Assembly (NCBI RefSeq): GCF_000219625.1
Contig: NC_018217.1
Coordinates: forward strand, 1,426,001-1,490,000
From: Zymoseptoria tritici IPO323
Taxonomy: Eukaryota; Ascomycota; Dothideomycetes; Mycosphaerellales; Mycosphaerellaceae
Reading direction: 5' to 3'
Length of the DNA: 64,000 nucleotides
Positions 39,946-50,558 of the stretch are shown one piece after another. The translations under genes and the position numbers were made by a program. Position 1 is the first letter of the stretch, and every line of letters starts with the position of its first letter. Under the pieces are notes generated by a model, which saw only the letters and a program-made list of their open reading frames with translations, was not told the origin of the DNA and did not search any database.

Positions 39946-41308
39946 TTACATCACGACGCCCTTCGCCTCCTCCATCCCCACCGCGTCCAATTCATCCCCT
40001 CCACGAACCTGCGACTGCACACGAAACAATCCACTCCCCTCCGGACCCGTACTGATCACTTTGAAATCATACCTCAAGCCATCGAACAAATCCAAATATC
40101 GACTCGGCGCAGCGGACGGACTGAAGAAGTGGTAGGTGACGTTCCGGCGCAGAATGTTCGAGTGGATGAGGCCGACGTTCCAGTCTTGCGGGGGAAAACA
40201 AGCTGGATCGAGTAGGGAGGCTTCGAGCGGGGAGAGGGAGAGGAGAGCGAGAGATCGGGAGAGGGTTGGGCGGTGATTAGGAGGTGGTTGGTGTGGATCA
40301 GGGATGTTTGGTTGGTGAGAGTGTTTTGGATGAGGAGGGTGGTTTTGCAGGTCGTTTCTTGTTCTTCTTTGGCCGAGGATCATTAGGAGGATGGGGAGCA
40401 GGAGCAGGATGAGGGAGGACGGCGAATTTCCAGGATGCGAGTGTTCAGAAGGAGGTCGGGGCCGAGCCAGGCTGCGGTTTTGGTGTACAGCTCGCTGTTC
40501 GAAGCGGATGTGGGCACGATTTCGCTGCCTTCAAGGAGACCTGTGGCTGCGTATGAGGGGAGTGCGAGGCCCCTGGAGTGTTCGGGTCAGTATCTTTCTC
40601 CCCGCTCTCTCCGCCAAATTCCGAAGCATCTCCATCGAACAAGAACTTAAAAGAATTTCACAAGAACTCACATGACATAAAATGCCGGCTCACCCCTAAC
40701 ATCCCCAACACTCACCGCCTGAATCGCATTCAACCACGACACTGAATTCTCCACCCCTTCCCTCTCCACAAACTCCCCAAGCGGCCTGACCAACCCCTCC
40801 GGCATTCCCTCCTCCAACTTCCAAAATCCCGGCACCAACACCTCATCATACCGACCCGCCACATCTCTCCAGTTCCTCGCCGCCTTCATCTCCGCCTCAA
40901 TAGTCGGCGGCACATACCCCTCCAACTCGTTCCCGGTACAAAAGTCAACATACACACTCCTCAATCCAGCCGGCTGCGGCACCGGCGCGACGGAGACGTT
41001 AAATTCAGCAAATAAGGACGGCGTGATTCCGTGGTCCCAGTATCGCTGTACGCCGTAGTCGACGATTTGGCCCGAGAGCGGGTCGAGGTAGGTATTGACG
41101 TGACCGCCGTGAGCGAGGCTTGTTCACGGAGGAGGATGCTGGCGTTGTAGGCGGAGCGGAGGCGTACGGCGGCGTAGATTCCTGAGGCGCCGGCGCCGAG
41201 GATGGTTATGTCGCGGTGGTAGGTGGTGTGAATAGGAAGAGATCTGGCGGTGGTGGTGGTGAGGATGGGGAGGATGGCGAGAGAGAGGAGGGCGGAGCTG
41301 AGGAGCAT
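39946..41308 (-). pseudogene. Secreted FAD-dependent oxidoreductase pseudogene
   Basis: A minus-strand relic starting with a signal peptide (MLLSSALLSLAILPILT) and an intact dinucleotide-binding motif, DITILGAGASGIYAAVRL. The reading frame breaks near 41110: the expected GGHVNTYLDP segment continues in another frame. That frame runs through YVDFCTGNELEGYVPP and, across a probable intron at about 40593-40670, to WLGPDLLLNTRILEI. It then meets TAA and TGA in a row at 40385-40380, continues as LIHTNHLLITAQP, and shifts frame again near 40260 to LSLSPLEASLLDP. The C-terminus appears truncated. Three or more independent lesions rule out a simple sequencing error and mark a dead gene for a secreted flavoprotein oxidase of unknown substrate. 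Confidence 0.75.
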
Positions 41309-41617
41309 GGTTTGGATCTTGTCGAGCGAATGTAAACGGAGTTTGGGAGAGACGAAGGTGGGATGAGATGGTCTGTGGATGGCGGGTAAGCGCTGCTATT
41401 CTCGAGAAGAGGAGAAGAGTCGCTTTGCACAGAAGTTGACCTCACCTGCCATATGCTCACCGATGTCGATACCTCCACACTAACGCCGTCAGCTCGAATC
41501 ATGAGCAGTCCTGCATGAAAAACCAGGCCGGAAAGCATGGAGGTATTCTGCACCGGTCCTTGCACCAACATCTGGGGTGATGAATATTCTGCATTTCCGT
41601 AGGGGCGTGGTGAAATC

Positions 41618-42492
41618 TCACACGCATATGGCGGCGGATCGATTGCAAAATTGCAGAGGTTCCAACCAATCCGGGTCGACAGGGTCAGGTTGCGACGCTC
41701 CTGCCGATCGACTTGGAGAGATCGAGGCGAAGGCGCCATCCTCCGCGTGGTATTTGGTAGACCAAATGAAGATCAAACGATTGGGTGAGTCGCCAGGCTT
41801 GAAGAAGAGATCGCGATGGACCTTGACAGACTCGTCGCCGACGCGGACGTAGATGATCTCGGCAGAGAGGAGACGTTTGCTCAGGCGCGGTACTGTCGAG
41901 GCTGGTATTCAGCGCACAAGAGCGGAATCGTCATGGCTTCGTTTCCATGTATGTACTCACGACGATAGAAATGTGCATCTGCGATCAACCCGGCCTGTCC
42001 GATTTTCGTCAGCTTCCTGTCGACCTGTAAGCATTTCCGCAATCATCGCGACTCACGAATTCATCGCCATTCTCCGGCTCGACATGATAGCCCTTCAAAT
42101 GCAGCACGATCTTTGGGAAGGTGACGGGATTACGATCGAAGTGCAGTGCGTATCCGGCGTTGCTCTGGCAAAGTTGTCCCTGAACACTTTGAGTAAGACG
42201 CGATGGGCCTCTCACAGCTGTCAATGGAGGGGAATCATGGAGCCCGTACTTGCCGCAACTCACCGTCCGAGGAAAGCGACGCTCCCGTTAGGCGGAACAG
42301 CTTGCGTCCGACCTGTACTGAGAATACTTGGTCGGCAGTAAGGCGTCCCGACGTTGCACCGTCGCTGTTGGAAGCTGCGGTCAGAAACGCATTGTCAAGC
42401 CCAGATGGCGGGCTGTATCGTCGAGCCTGACTCTGACCGTCGATCTCACCGGATGCTTTTCTTTTCGAACCCTTTGGGAGCCGATGATACAT
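41618..42492 (-). CDS. BTB/POZ-domain protein, four exons, C-terminus uncertain
   Basis: Exons on the minus strand: 42492-42264, 42208-42057, 41994-41961 and 41892-41618; introns of 55, 62 and 68 bp. The joined frame gives 229 residues. Residues about 50-140 match the fungal BTB fold family: VFSVQVGRKLFRLTGASLSS, FPKIVLHLKGYHVEPENGD and LIADAHFYRLPRL. A second BTB-like start, IIYVRVGDESVKVHRDLFFK, follows, but after PGDSPN the expected continuation is absent and the frame stops at 41618. Another frame over the same bases stays open to 41206, so the 3' end may be frameshifted or spliced differently. BTB proteins of this kind often mediate dimerisation or Cullin-3 binding; the function here is unknown. 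Confidence 0.55.
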
Positions 42493-43345
42493 CGTTAACT
42501 TTCTGCTGAACTGTCATAGGATCCTGCTGCGGGCGACGTAAAGCCATAGCTGTGGACGGTGCGAATGTCCGGGAACAAGGAGAGAGCAGCGAACGCAACT
42601 TGTGGGGAAGAACAGGCGGCAGCTCCTTCCCAACGGACATGACATCGGCAAAGCTTCGGTCGCTCAATGGGGACGATGTATGATGCGAAGACATCCTGGA
42701 CCGCAAAGGGAGGTAGTGCTTACGTCAACAACTCAATTGACGCGGACGAGTCTTGACGAATCTGCATTCGCGCAGAACCGTCGGGATCATCTTCAAGGGG
42801 CAGGCATTGTTTCCTGCTTTTGGTCGCACGTCTCTCATCTGCAAATTGCAGAACCACGCCGCCAAGGTGCGCGACGTGCAGTGCAGTCTGGGCGGGACCA
42901 CGGAGGTACAGACAGGCCGATCAATGCTCCAAAGTCGTCCATTAAAGAGAGAGCAGGAGCTGCTTCACCGAGGCCATCGATGCGGCTCTGTGTCAGGACC
43001 AACCGGTCTTCTCCTCAACAAGGTCACCGCGCGATATGCATAAGCCGGACATAGGCAGTAATGCATGCAACGCAATAGAGCAGAGAGAATCGTAATCGTG
43101 ATCAAATTCTAGCGCGAGTTCGATCAGCACACGCGCGATAAAAGCAAGTGGTATCTTCAAGGCCCCAAACCCATTCCTCTTTTCCAACCAACGCTTCATC
43201 CGTCTGTACACTGATGGCAACGCATCAGCAATGTATCGTCTCAATCGCACTGCTTCGCAACTTCGCGGCTCTCGCGCTTGGAACAGCATGCTCCGCTGAC
43301 ACTCCTCCACTCACGCACAATTCGTTCTTTCGTTCTTGTTCACTC
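42493..43345. other. Intergenic region
   Basis: About 850 bp between two minus-strand genes, expected to contain the BTB gene promoter and the VHS-GAT 3' UTR. Open frames on the plus strand have no motif. Confidence 0.45.
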
Positions 43346-44984
43346 CTAATAACCCCTCCCTCGGTCTGTGATGCTCCCGCCACCACCCTGCTGCCCTCCA
43401 TCACCAGCACCGTGCATCGTGAATCCATTAGCCGCGCTCTGCTGCCTTCCTACATAACTCTGCGTGATGTCACTCTGACGGTCCGCGCCCAACGGCGGGC
43501 GAGGTGGACTCTGCGGGCTCACAGGTGAGCGCTCGGACGCAGGAGGGTGCGCATTTAAACCGCCAGGAGACGCATAGGCGTTCTCCAAGGCGCCAGTAGT
43601 TTGTGCGTTGATCTTGGGTTGGTGCGGAGCGAGGATGGCGCCAGAGTCGATGTTGAAGGATTGGGAGTGTGGGCGTTGGGAGGTGGTCTGTCGCTCGCTA
43701 GGGTCGATGAAAGGGTTGTCGGCTGGTTCGGATTGCTGCTGGATTCGTTGACTGGGTGGAGGACCGGATGGTGCTTGGTAGCCCTGATAGACACCTCCGG
43801 CTGAGCCGAAGGCCGATGTGGACTGCTGTTGTTGCTGAGGTATGAGCGGCGCGGGTAAGCCCTGCGCTCCATTGCTGTTGGAGTTGCCAAAGGCGGATGT
43901 GGTCTGTTCTTGCTGAGGGACGACAGGTGCCGGCATACTCTGCAGTCCAGGTGGAGGTGCAAACGCGCTGTGACCAATAGGCTCCACGGGCGGTGATGCA
44001 GAAGCCACGCCCAACGTCCTCCTGGCACTGAGCGTCGCCCGCTGATAACGACTCGTCGCCAAGCTGAGCTGCTCGTTGGTCTCGATCAAAGTCTGCATCG
44101 TGTCGTGGTCCGGCGACGGATTATCACAGTTGATGTAACCCTGCATGCTACGCTGGGCACTCTGACAGCGCTGGTTGAACTCCTTGATCAACTCGCTGTT
44201 AAGGAGCTCAGTCTCGGGAGTGGACGACACCAACTGTAGCAGTATCTTCGCCGTGTTCTTCGCTTCCTCCACTCGGCTGGCGAGCTCCACTGTGTCTGGC
44301 AGCTGTCGTCCTCTATGCGGTCCGTTCCCTCCCACGTTTCCCATCACCGGCTGACCACCGCCAAAGTGGGAAGCACGATTGCCTGCCAGCGACGCATTAT
44401 TCCCCTTCTCTTTCCGCCACATCTGCATTAAGCCCTGCAAGTTCTCGTCGTCCGCCTTGTTCACCTCCAGCGCATCGAGAGTCTCCCTCATGATTTGTAC
44501 CGTGCTCAAGTCCTTACTGTTCCGCACCAGCTCCTTGACAGTGCTCACGAAGCTCTTGTCGAAGTTGCGGGTGAACGTTGGGCCCGGGTTGTCGCACAGG
44601 ATGCGGATGAGCATGATGGCATTGTACTGGACGTGCGGCTTCTTCGACCAGTCTTTGCCGAGAAACGTGCGGATTTGAGAAGCAGCATTTGCGGCGGCAG
44701 ATGGGGAGGATTCGGCCGCCTCGACGATCACCGGCAGGTGAAGCACTTCCTCGCCGCCATTATTGTTGGAACCGGATTCGCAGAAGAGGCGGATGGCACG
44801 AGTGACGTTGGCTTCGGGAGAGTCGGCGGCGGAGCTTTCCGCGGAGAAGTTGTTGGTGCTGTTCGTACCGGAGTCGCCTGGAGTATCATTCAGCGGTTAG
44901 TCTCGTGAGGTGAAGAGAAGCCAAGTTGATGGTTTCCTTACTCTTATTGCGACTCAGGAAGCCTTTCATCCGCTGTTTGAGCAT
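43346..44984 (-). CDS. VHS-GAT adaptor protein (Lsb5-like)
   Basis: Exons 44984-44942 and 44877-43346 on the minus strand; a 64-bp intron. The product is 524 residues starting MLKQRMKGFLSRNKSDSG. A VHS/ENTH-type helical domain occupies about residues 35-150 (NVTRAIRLFCESG, HVQYNAIMLIRILCDNPGP, IMRETLDALEV). A GAT three-helix domain follows at about 200-290 (LASRVEEAKNTAKILLQLV, NQRCQSAQRSMQGYI, TNEQLSLATSRYQRA), the ubiquitin-binding module of GGA/Tom1/Lsb5 proteins. The C-terminal 220 residues are Gln/Pro-rich with repeated TTSAFG/STSAFG and one NPFIDP (NPF) motif for EH-domain partners. It should act in endocytic or endosomal sorting of ubiquitinated cargo. Exon 1 is only 43 nt. Confidence 0.85.
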
Positions 44985-45509
44985 CCTGGACGATGATGTT
45001 TCAGGGATGGTAGAAGAGAGATGTCAGAGGTCCACGTGGTTGTGAGGGTGCAGGATGAGATTGACCAAAGTGAAAAAGAAAGGAGGACGGTCTTGTCAAT
45101 AGCGCATCCTTCTCACCGAGCAGACTTGTCAAACGTCTCTCAAGAGGCTCAGACCAAAAGAGAGAGACACCCGAGCTCTTGGACCCTGCTGATCATCACC
45201 AGTTCCCCACAACGTGCTAGGCATCCGAGACTTGGCGACGCGTTGCCCGAGCACGTGTCGTTTATTAGATCCAATCTTCAAGACATCTCTCACTGCATCG
45301 CCACGCAAACCACATCATCTCGCCGGAACGCCTCACATCTGAACGCCACTGCTCTCACGTTTGCTGCCTAGCCATACGACATTCATCTCTAGAACACGCA
45401 CGGCATTCGTAACTCATCATACCCGTGTATATCAATCCTGTTATTCTAGGGACCTTCTCAAACTTTTGTTCGTAATCCACACCTCCTGCTCAGGTCATAT
45501 TGCCCCAAT
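44985..45509. other. Intergenic region
   Basis: About 525 bp between two minus-strand genes; expected promoter of the VHS-GAT gene and 3' end of glutamate decarboxylase. No feature is supported. Confidence 0.45.
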
Positions 45510-47228
45510 CTAACAAGGCGCGTGGGTCTTCCCGTGCTTGCCCTTCAAGCTGTGATCCTCATTCGAAAAGTGTCCGTTGGTTCTGATCTTCTGCACGGCT
45601 CTCTGTGCGCGCGCCCGGCGGTGCTCCTTGTCCTGCTCCAACGCCTTCTCGTCCATCTTCTTCAGCTCGTTCAACGCCATCTGCAGATCCGCCACGAGAG
45701 CATCGCATCGGCTGCGCGAGAAATCCTCGCGCACCACCACACGCATCATCTTGAGCTTCTCCGAGTGTGGAGCCATGGTGTAAGCCGGCACGACCCAGCC
45801 GCGTTCACGCAAACGGTGAGCGACGGCGAACTCGTCGAATTTGTGGTTCTGCGCAGGGTCGAGGCGGAAGGCAACGAGTGGGAGACCTTCGCCGCGGGTC
45901 TTGGACATGAGGAGGAATCCCATCTGCTGGACCGACGCGGCGAGATAGTCGGCGTTGCGGGTGAGGTTGAACATGATGCTACGATAGCCCTTCTTTCCCA
46001 GGCGGATGAGCTGGTAGTATTGTCCAATGACCTGACTAGCGCCACGAGAGAAGTTCAGCGTGAAGGATGCTTGATCCGCGCCAAGGTAGTTGACGTTGAA
46101 GATGAGCTCTGGAGTGGTCGTGTCAGTACGCTGTCATTCTTGGATATGCTTTGAAATCACGCACCCTTTGGCAGAAACTCCGGATCACGCCAAACGACCC
46201 AGCCGACACCTGGATACACAAGACCGTACTTGTGGCCAGACACATTGATCGAAACCACCTTCTCCAGACGGAAATCCCACACGAGGTTGGGGTTGACAAA
46301 GGGTGCAACGAAACCACCAGACGCAGCATCGACGTGAATCGGGCAGTCAATGTTCCTCTCCACGAGAAGATCGTTGATTGCTTTGGTGTCCTCGTACTCT
46401 CCCGTGTAAGTTGTACCGAGGATGGAGCAGATACCAATCGTGTTCTCATCAATCAAATTGACCGCCTCTTCCGGATCGATCACGTAGCGGTCGGGTGTGC
46501 AGTAAACATACTTCTCCTCGACATCAAAGTATCTCGCCGCCTTTTCCCAGCAGACCTGAACCGCCGAGTTCATGACGATATTGGGCCGGCTGAAGTCCTT
46601 GCCCTCGGCCTTTCGCTTGTTCGTCCAACGCTTCTTCATGGCGAGAGTGGCGAGCATGATGGCTTCGGAGGAGCCGACGGTCGATGTTCCCATGGCATTG
46701 GTGTTTTCGTCGTGCGATGGGATGTTAAAGAGGCGGGCGATCATAGAGACGCAGCGGTTCTGGATGTCGGCTGAAACGGGGTACTCTTCGTAATCGATGA
46801 AGTTTTTGGAAAAGGCATCGATCATGAGCTTTTCGGCTTCATCTTCCATGTAGGTGGTGACGAATGATGCGAGGCTATTGGTGTCGTCAGTGCGTGTCGT
46901 TGAGTCGATTTTGGGTGTCGGAGCTCACTTCAACGTCGGAGTGCCATCGAGCGTCAAGTCGTCTCTGTTTTGAGCATCGTTTGTCAGTTTGCGATTCCAT
47001 AACCAACAGATCACCGTCGACATACTTGATCATACGATAGGCGACTTCCCGAGGCATCTCATCCTCTGGCATCTCGTGCTTGGGCAAATCTGCAGCCGCA
47101 AACCTAGAGCCGTAAACACTGCCGGTGAATTCATCTTGACCGGGAGCTCCTAGCTTCGACTCGTCGATGGCAGCGGGTGCTCGGTCGGCGACGTCCTTGT
47201 CGGTGGCAATTTTGCCCAGGTGAACCAT
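45510..47228 (-). CDS. gad1: Glutamate decarboxylase
   Basis: Exons on the minus strand: 47228-47026, 46964-46929, 46874-46165 and 46108-45510; introns of 61, 54 and 56 bp. The product is 515 residues. This is a complete PLP-dependent group II decarboxylase: [14 protein letters not shown] and [17 protein letters not shown] line the active site, [13 protein letters not shown] carries the PLP-binding Asp, and [17 protein letters not shown] contains the Schiff-base Lys at about residue 295. It converts glutamate to GABA, consuming a proton, and feeds the GABA shunt in stress and development. Exon 2 is only 36 nt. The C-terminal tail is basic, a possible regulatory segment. The start [18 protein letters not shown] is conserved in character. 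Confidence 0.95.
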
Positions 47229-47988
47229 GTTGAAGAGAGGAGGAAGTGTCCAGTTGGTGAGGGTGAGATAGGATGGCAGGGGTCGAAGGTGAGATACTGG
47301 TGGCTGGCGGACAATGGCCGGAAGGTAGACGAGAGTGATAAGATGGAGTGATCGAACAGTTGTGATGATTCCTCCTTTTGAAGAAGCGGTGAGAATGTGA
47401 GCAGAGAGTGGAATGTACAGAAGCAAGAATGGAAATGTCCCGGAAGCTGCCCTCACACGGTGTCAGGAACAGGGAGGGAGCTTCCATCCCACCTCTCAGG
47501 GCATCATCAAGCTTTCGTCACCAGAAAACCAAAGATCGGCGGGGTGATCGGATTGAGCTCAACCATTGGTCATGCTGCCCACGGAGACAGCTCCGGATCG
47601 CTGTGCCAAGGTCAAACAAGAGTTTCTGATCGGGAGCTTGTTCCTAATCCCGGTCTCGCATGGTTCGCGTGGGATGCACGCGCGTCGAATCACATTGAAT
47701 GGATGAAACTGTGCGGACAGGGACATACGAAGCTGGTTGTGTAGAGGGTGCTTGGTGTGTCTTGGTGTGTGTGCTACAGGTATCGACTGCAGCAGGAGGG
47801 CACAAAGGTCTCTTTGATGTACATATATGCTATCATGGCCGGCTGGTGTCGTCGTGCGTGTGTCCGTGCTGTCACTGTTAACCCCGTGAAGTGCGACTGA
47901 TTACCGCACGATCGAACGGTCGCGTGTATGCAGTTCCAAGTCGAGCCGCTCGATTTCATGCCATCCTCCTCATTACACCCCTCCAGAA
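47229..47988. other. Intergenic region
   Basis: About 760 bp between two minus-strand genes; expected promoter of gad1 and 3' UTR of the Zn2Cys6 gene. No other feature is supported. Confidence 0.45.
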
Positions 47989-50558
47989 TTACATTATGTC
48001 CTTGATGCTAATGCGACTGCTAGCAGGTGCACCGCTGTTGGAACCGTTGGCCGATGTGGGAGGCTGAGGAGCATATCCACGAGAGGATGGCGCGGGAGAG
48101 CTGTACTGGCTGTTGGGGAGATGTGGCGGCGGCGGTTGGCTATGAGGCCTGAAATCCGGTCCTTGTGGCGGTTGCGAGGATTGTGCGTAGTGTTGTTGGT
48201 AATGTTGCGGCGGCGGCGGCTGCTGTTGTTGAGGTTGAGGCTGAGATGACGGCCTACCATGCTGCTGTTCGTGTAGCAGATGTGTCAATGTGCGGTGAAT
48301 CTGCTCCCAGCCGCCCCATGCTTGCGCTTCGTGGTGGGTGAGTGTGTTGGCAGAGAGCTGCTCGTGGTCGTGAAGTTTCTTCGCAGTGGGCTGGCCATTT
48401 ACAGCCGCATGCTCTGGAAACGTGCTCACGGAAGTTTCGCTACCAGCCCATGCCCACGCCTCGTCGATACATCCTTGCATGTCTGCGCTCGCGTACGCCA
48501 GCATCTCTTCGTCGGTCTCCAGCGACTGCTGTGTAGCTCCAGCGCGAAGTCTAGCAATCAGCTTGTCGAGGAAGAACGCGAGGAAGCGTCCACAGCTGAC
48601 ATTGATCCTTCGCATATCGCCAATCGCCGTGGAGACATGCACCAAGGTCAGCGCGGAGGCAAAGTCTCCCATGAGACTGCAAACGAGCTGGCATCTCCAC
48701 AAATGCGTGCAGAAAAATGAGGGAGTGGTGGACCGGATCCGAGAGGCCCATTGTGACATGTGCGCTGGTGACATGTATCCTTGTGTAGGTGAGCCGGACG
48801 GGTGCTGCAGGGTTCTTTGTACATAGTGCGCTGTGTCCCGAGCAACGGAGACACATCTCTCAAGCGCGTCCTTTCTATCGTGCATCCTGCATGTCGACGA
48901 CAGATTGTGTCGGTACAAAAAGAAACGCTGAGACTGTAGACTGCAAGCCGGTATGAGAAGTCGCGGGTCCAGAGGCGCTTGCGAGTGGATCGGATATGGG
49001 TCTGGCCAGCTGGCCATAATCGTCTTGAAGTGCTCATCATAAGTGCCAAGTGTAGATGGGGCAATGGTCTGTGATTTCAGCGACTTTTTGAGTTGGAATG
49101 TGGTCCGCTGCACAGGAATGACAGCGATCATGGCATTGGGCACGACGGAGCCCGGAGGCGGCATAGTAATGCCGTTCGGTCGTATGCAATCATCATCGAC
49201 AGGAACAGGCTCGTTCACCTCGCAGTCGTCATCATCAATCAGGAGCGGGCGGCCGGTCTCGAGTGCGAGGAGTCTGTCCTAGTCAGCGATGTCGTCTAGA
49301 GTCTTCACACATTGCACTGGATCACATACCGGTCCCAATTGTAGACACACCACCAGACTCGCCTCCTCATCTCAGTCTCCATAGGAGAATATGCGCCACT
49401 GTCGGTGTGTAGCCCAATATCTTGTGAGATCCTCGCAGCCGCTCCGAGCCAAATCCATGCTGGTGACTGCATATTCACTTCGATGAAGAACACACTCAGT
49501 AGCAGAGCCACACGGACACGATCTAACGTCAGGTCGTCACTCCAGGTGTTGATAGACATGAGGCATGTCTCAATATATCTTGCTCCGTCCGTCTCGGCCA
49601 CAGTTTTGTCCGGCTGGGGTTCCATGAGTGTACCACACGCCAGAACGGCGTGGAAAAGCGCGACCCAGATTCCAGGACACTGCGCAAATGTGCCAGCATG
49701 ATAGACATCTTCGTAGTCCTGCATGAAGGTCGGGAAATGTAAGAGAGGCGCACTAGCGTGCATCCAAGAATGATAGTGTCCCAGTAATCGGTCGGCGACG
49801 TGTTTAGGAGGGAGCGGGAGATTGCTTTGAGTGATCAGGGGCTGCGGACCGGTGGTGCGATAAGGTGGAGGCGGCTTGAAGATTCCTTTGCTGTAATTGC
49901 GAATGTTTTTTCTCACATCATCGAATCCATTGATGACAGGTGGCGGCTCTCGACGCAGTTTAGGGCCTCGCTCGGGTAGACGCAACTGCGGGACATTCGC
50001 CGTGCCAATCCCTTGATCCGATGTGCCTCCGTCCTGCATCATGCTGCGGAGTTGATTGATCTGCTGCTTGGCCATGGAAAGCTGCTTTTCGAGATCCTGT
50101 ACCTGCTTGATCGAAGACATGCGCCGGTTAGTCTCCTTGGTAAATTGGCACTTGACACCACGACTCGAGCACTCTGAACAGCTATTCGCATCGGTTGCAT
50201 CGCACTTCACCTTGCGCTCCCTGCAAGCATCACAGCTAGGATCCTTACGTCGCTGGCGGTAGGCTCGCTTTTGTTGTGCGGACATTGAACCGTGGGAGGG
50301 CGAGTCATGGCTCATGTACTGTTCTGGACCCATACCGGGCGGCATCGATGTAGGTCCGTTCGGATACCCATAAGGGTGAGACATCCCATTTGAAAGGTGC
50401 GGCATCGCCCCGGGAGAGGCCGTGCTACCGGCGGAATGGTGGTGATCAGTCGGGTAAGATCCGCCATGTCCTGAATCGTGTGAGGATGCTGAAGCTGGAT
50501 ACGTCGAAGACATCCTGCCGGCAGCGGAGTGCGTGGGATAATGGCCGCGGTCCTCCAT
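47989..50558 (-). CDS. Large Zn2Cys6 transcription factor with coiled coil
   Basis: Exons 50558-49330 and 49273-47989 on the minus strand; a 56-bp intron. The product is 837 residues. A Ser/Gly/His-rich head precedes the zinc cluster [19 protein letters not shown] followed by [10 protein letters not shown] at about 107-137, then a leucine-rich coiled coil ([20 protein letters not shown]) for dimerisation. The fungal-specific TF domain spans about 240-650 with [18 protein letters not shown] and [20 protein letters not shown]; the splice falls within that last block. The tail is Gln/Pro-rich and ends RISIKDIM, a candidate activation region. It acts in the nucleus; its targets are not apparent from the neighbours. 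Confidence 0.9.
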
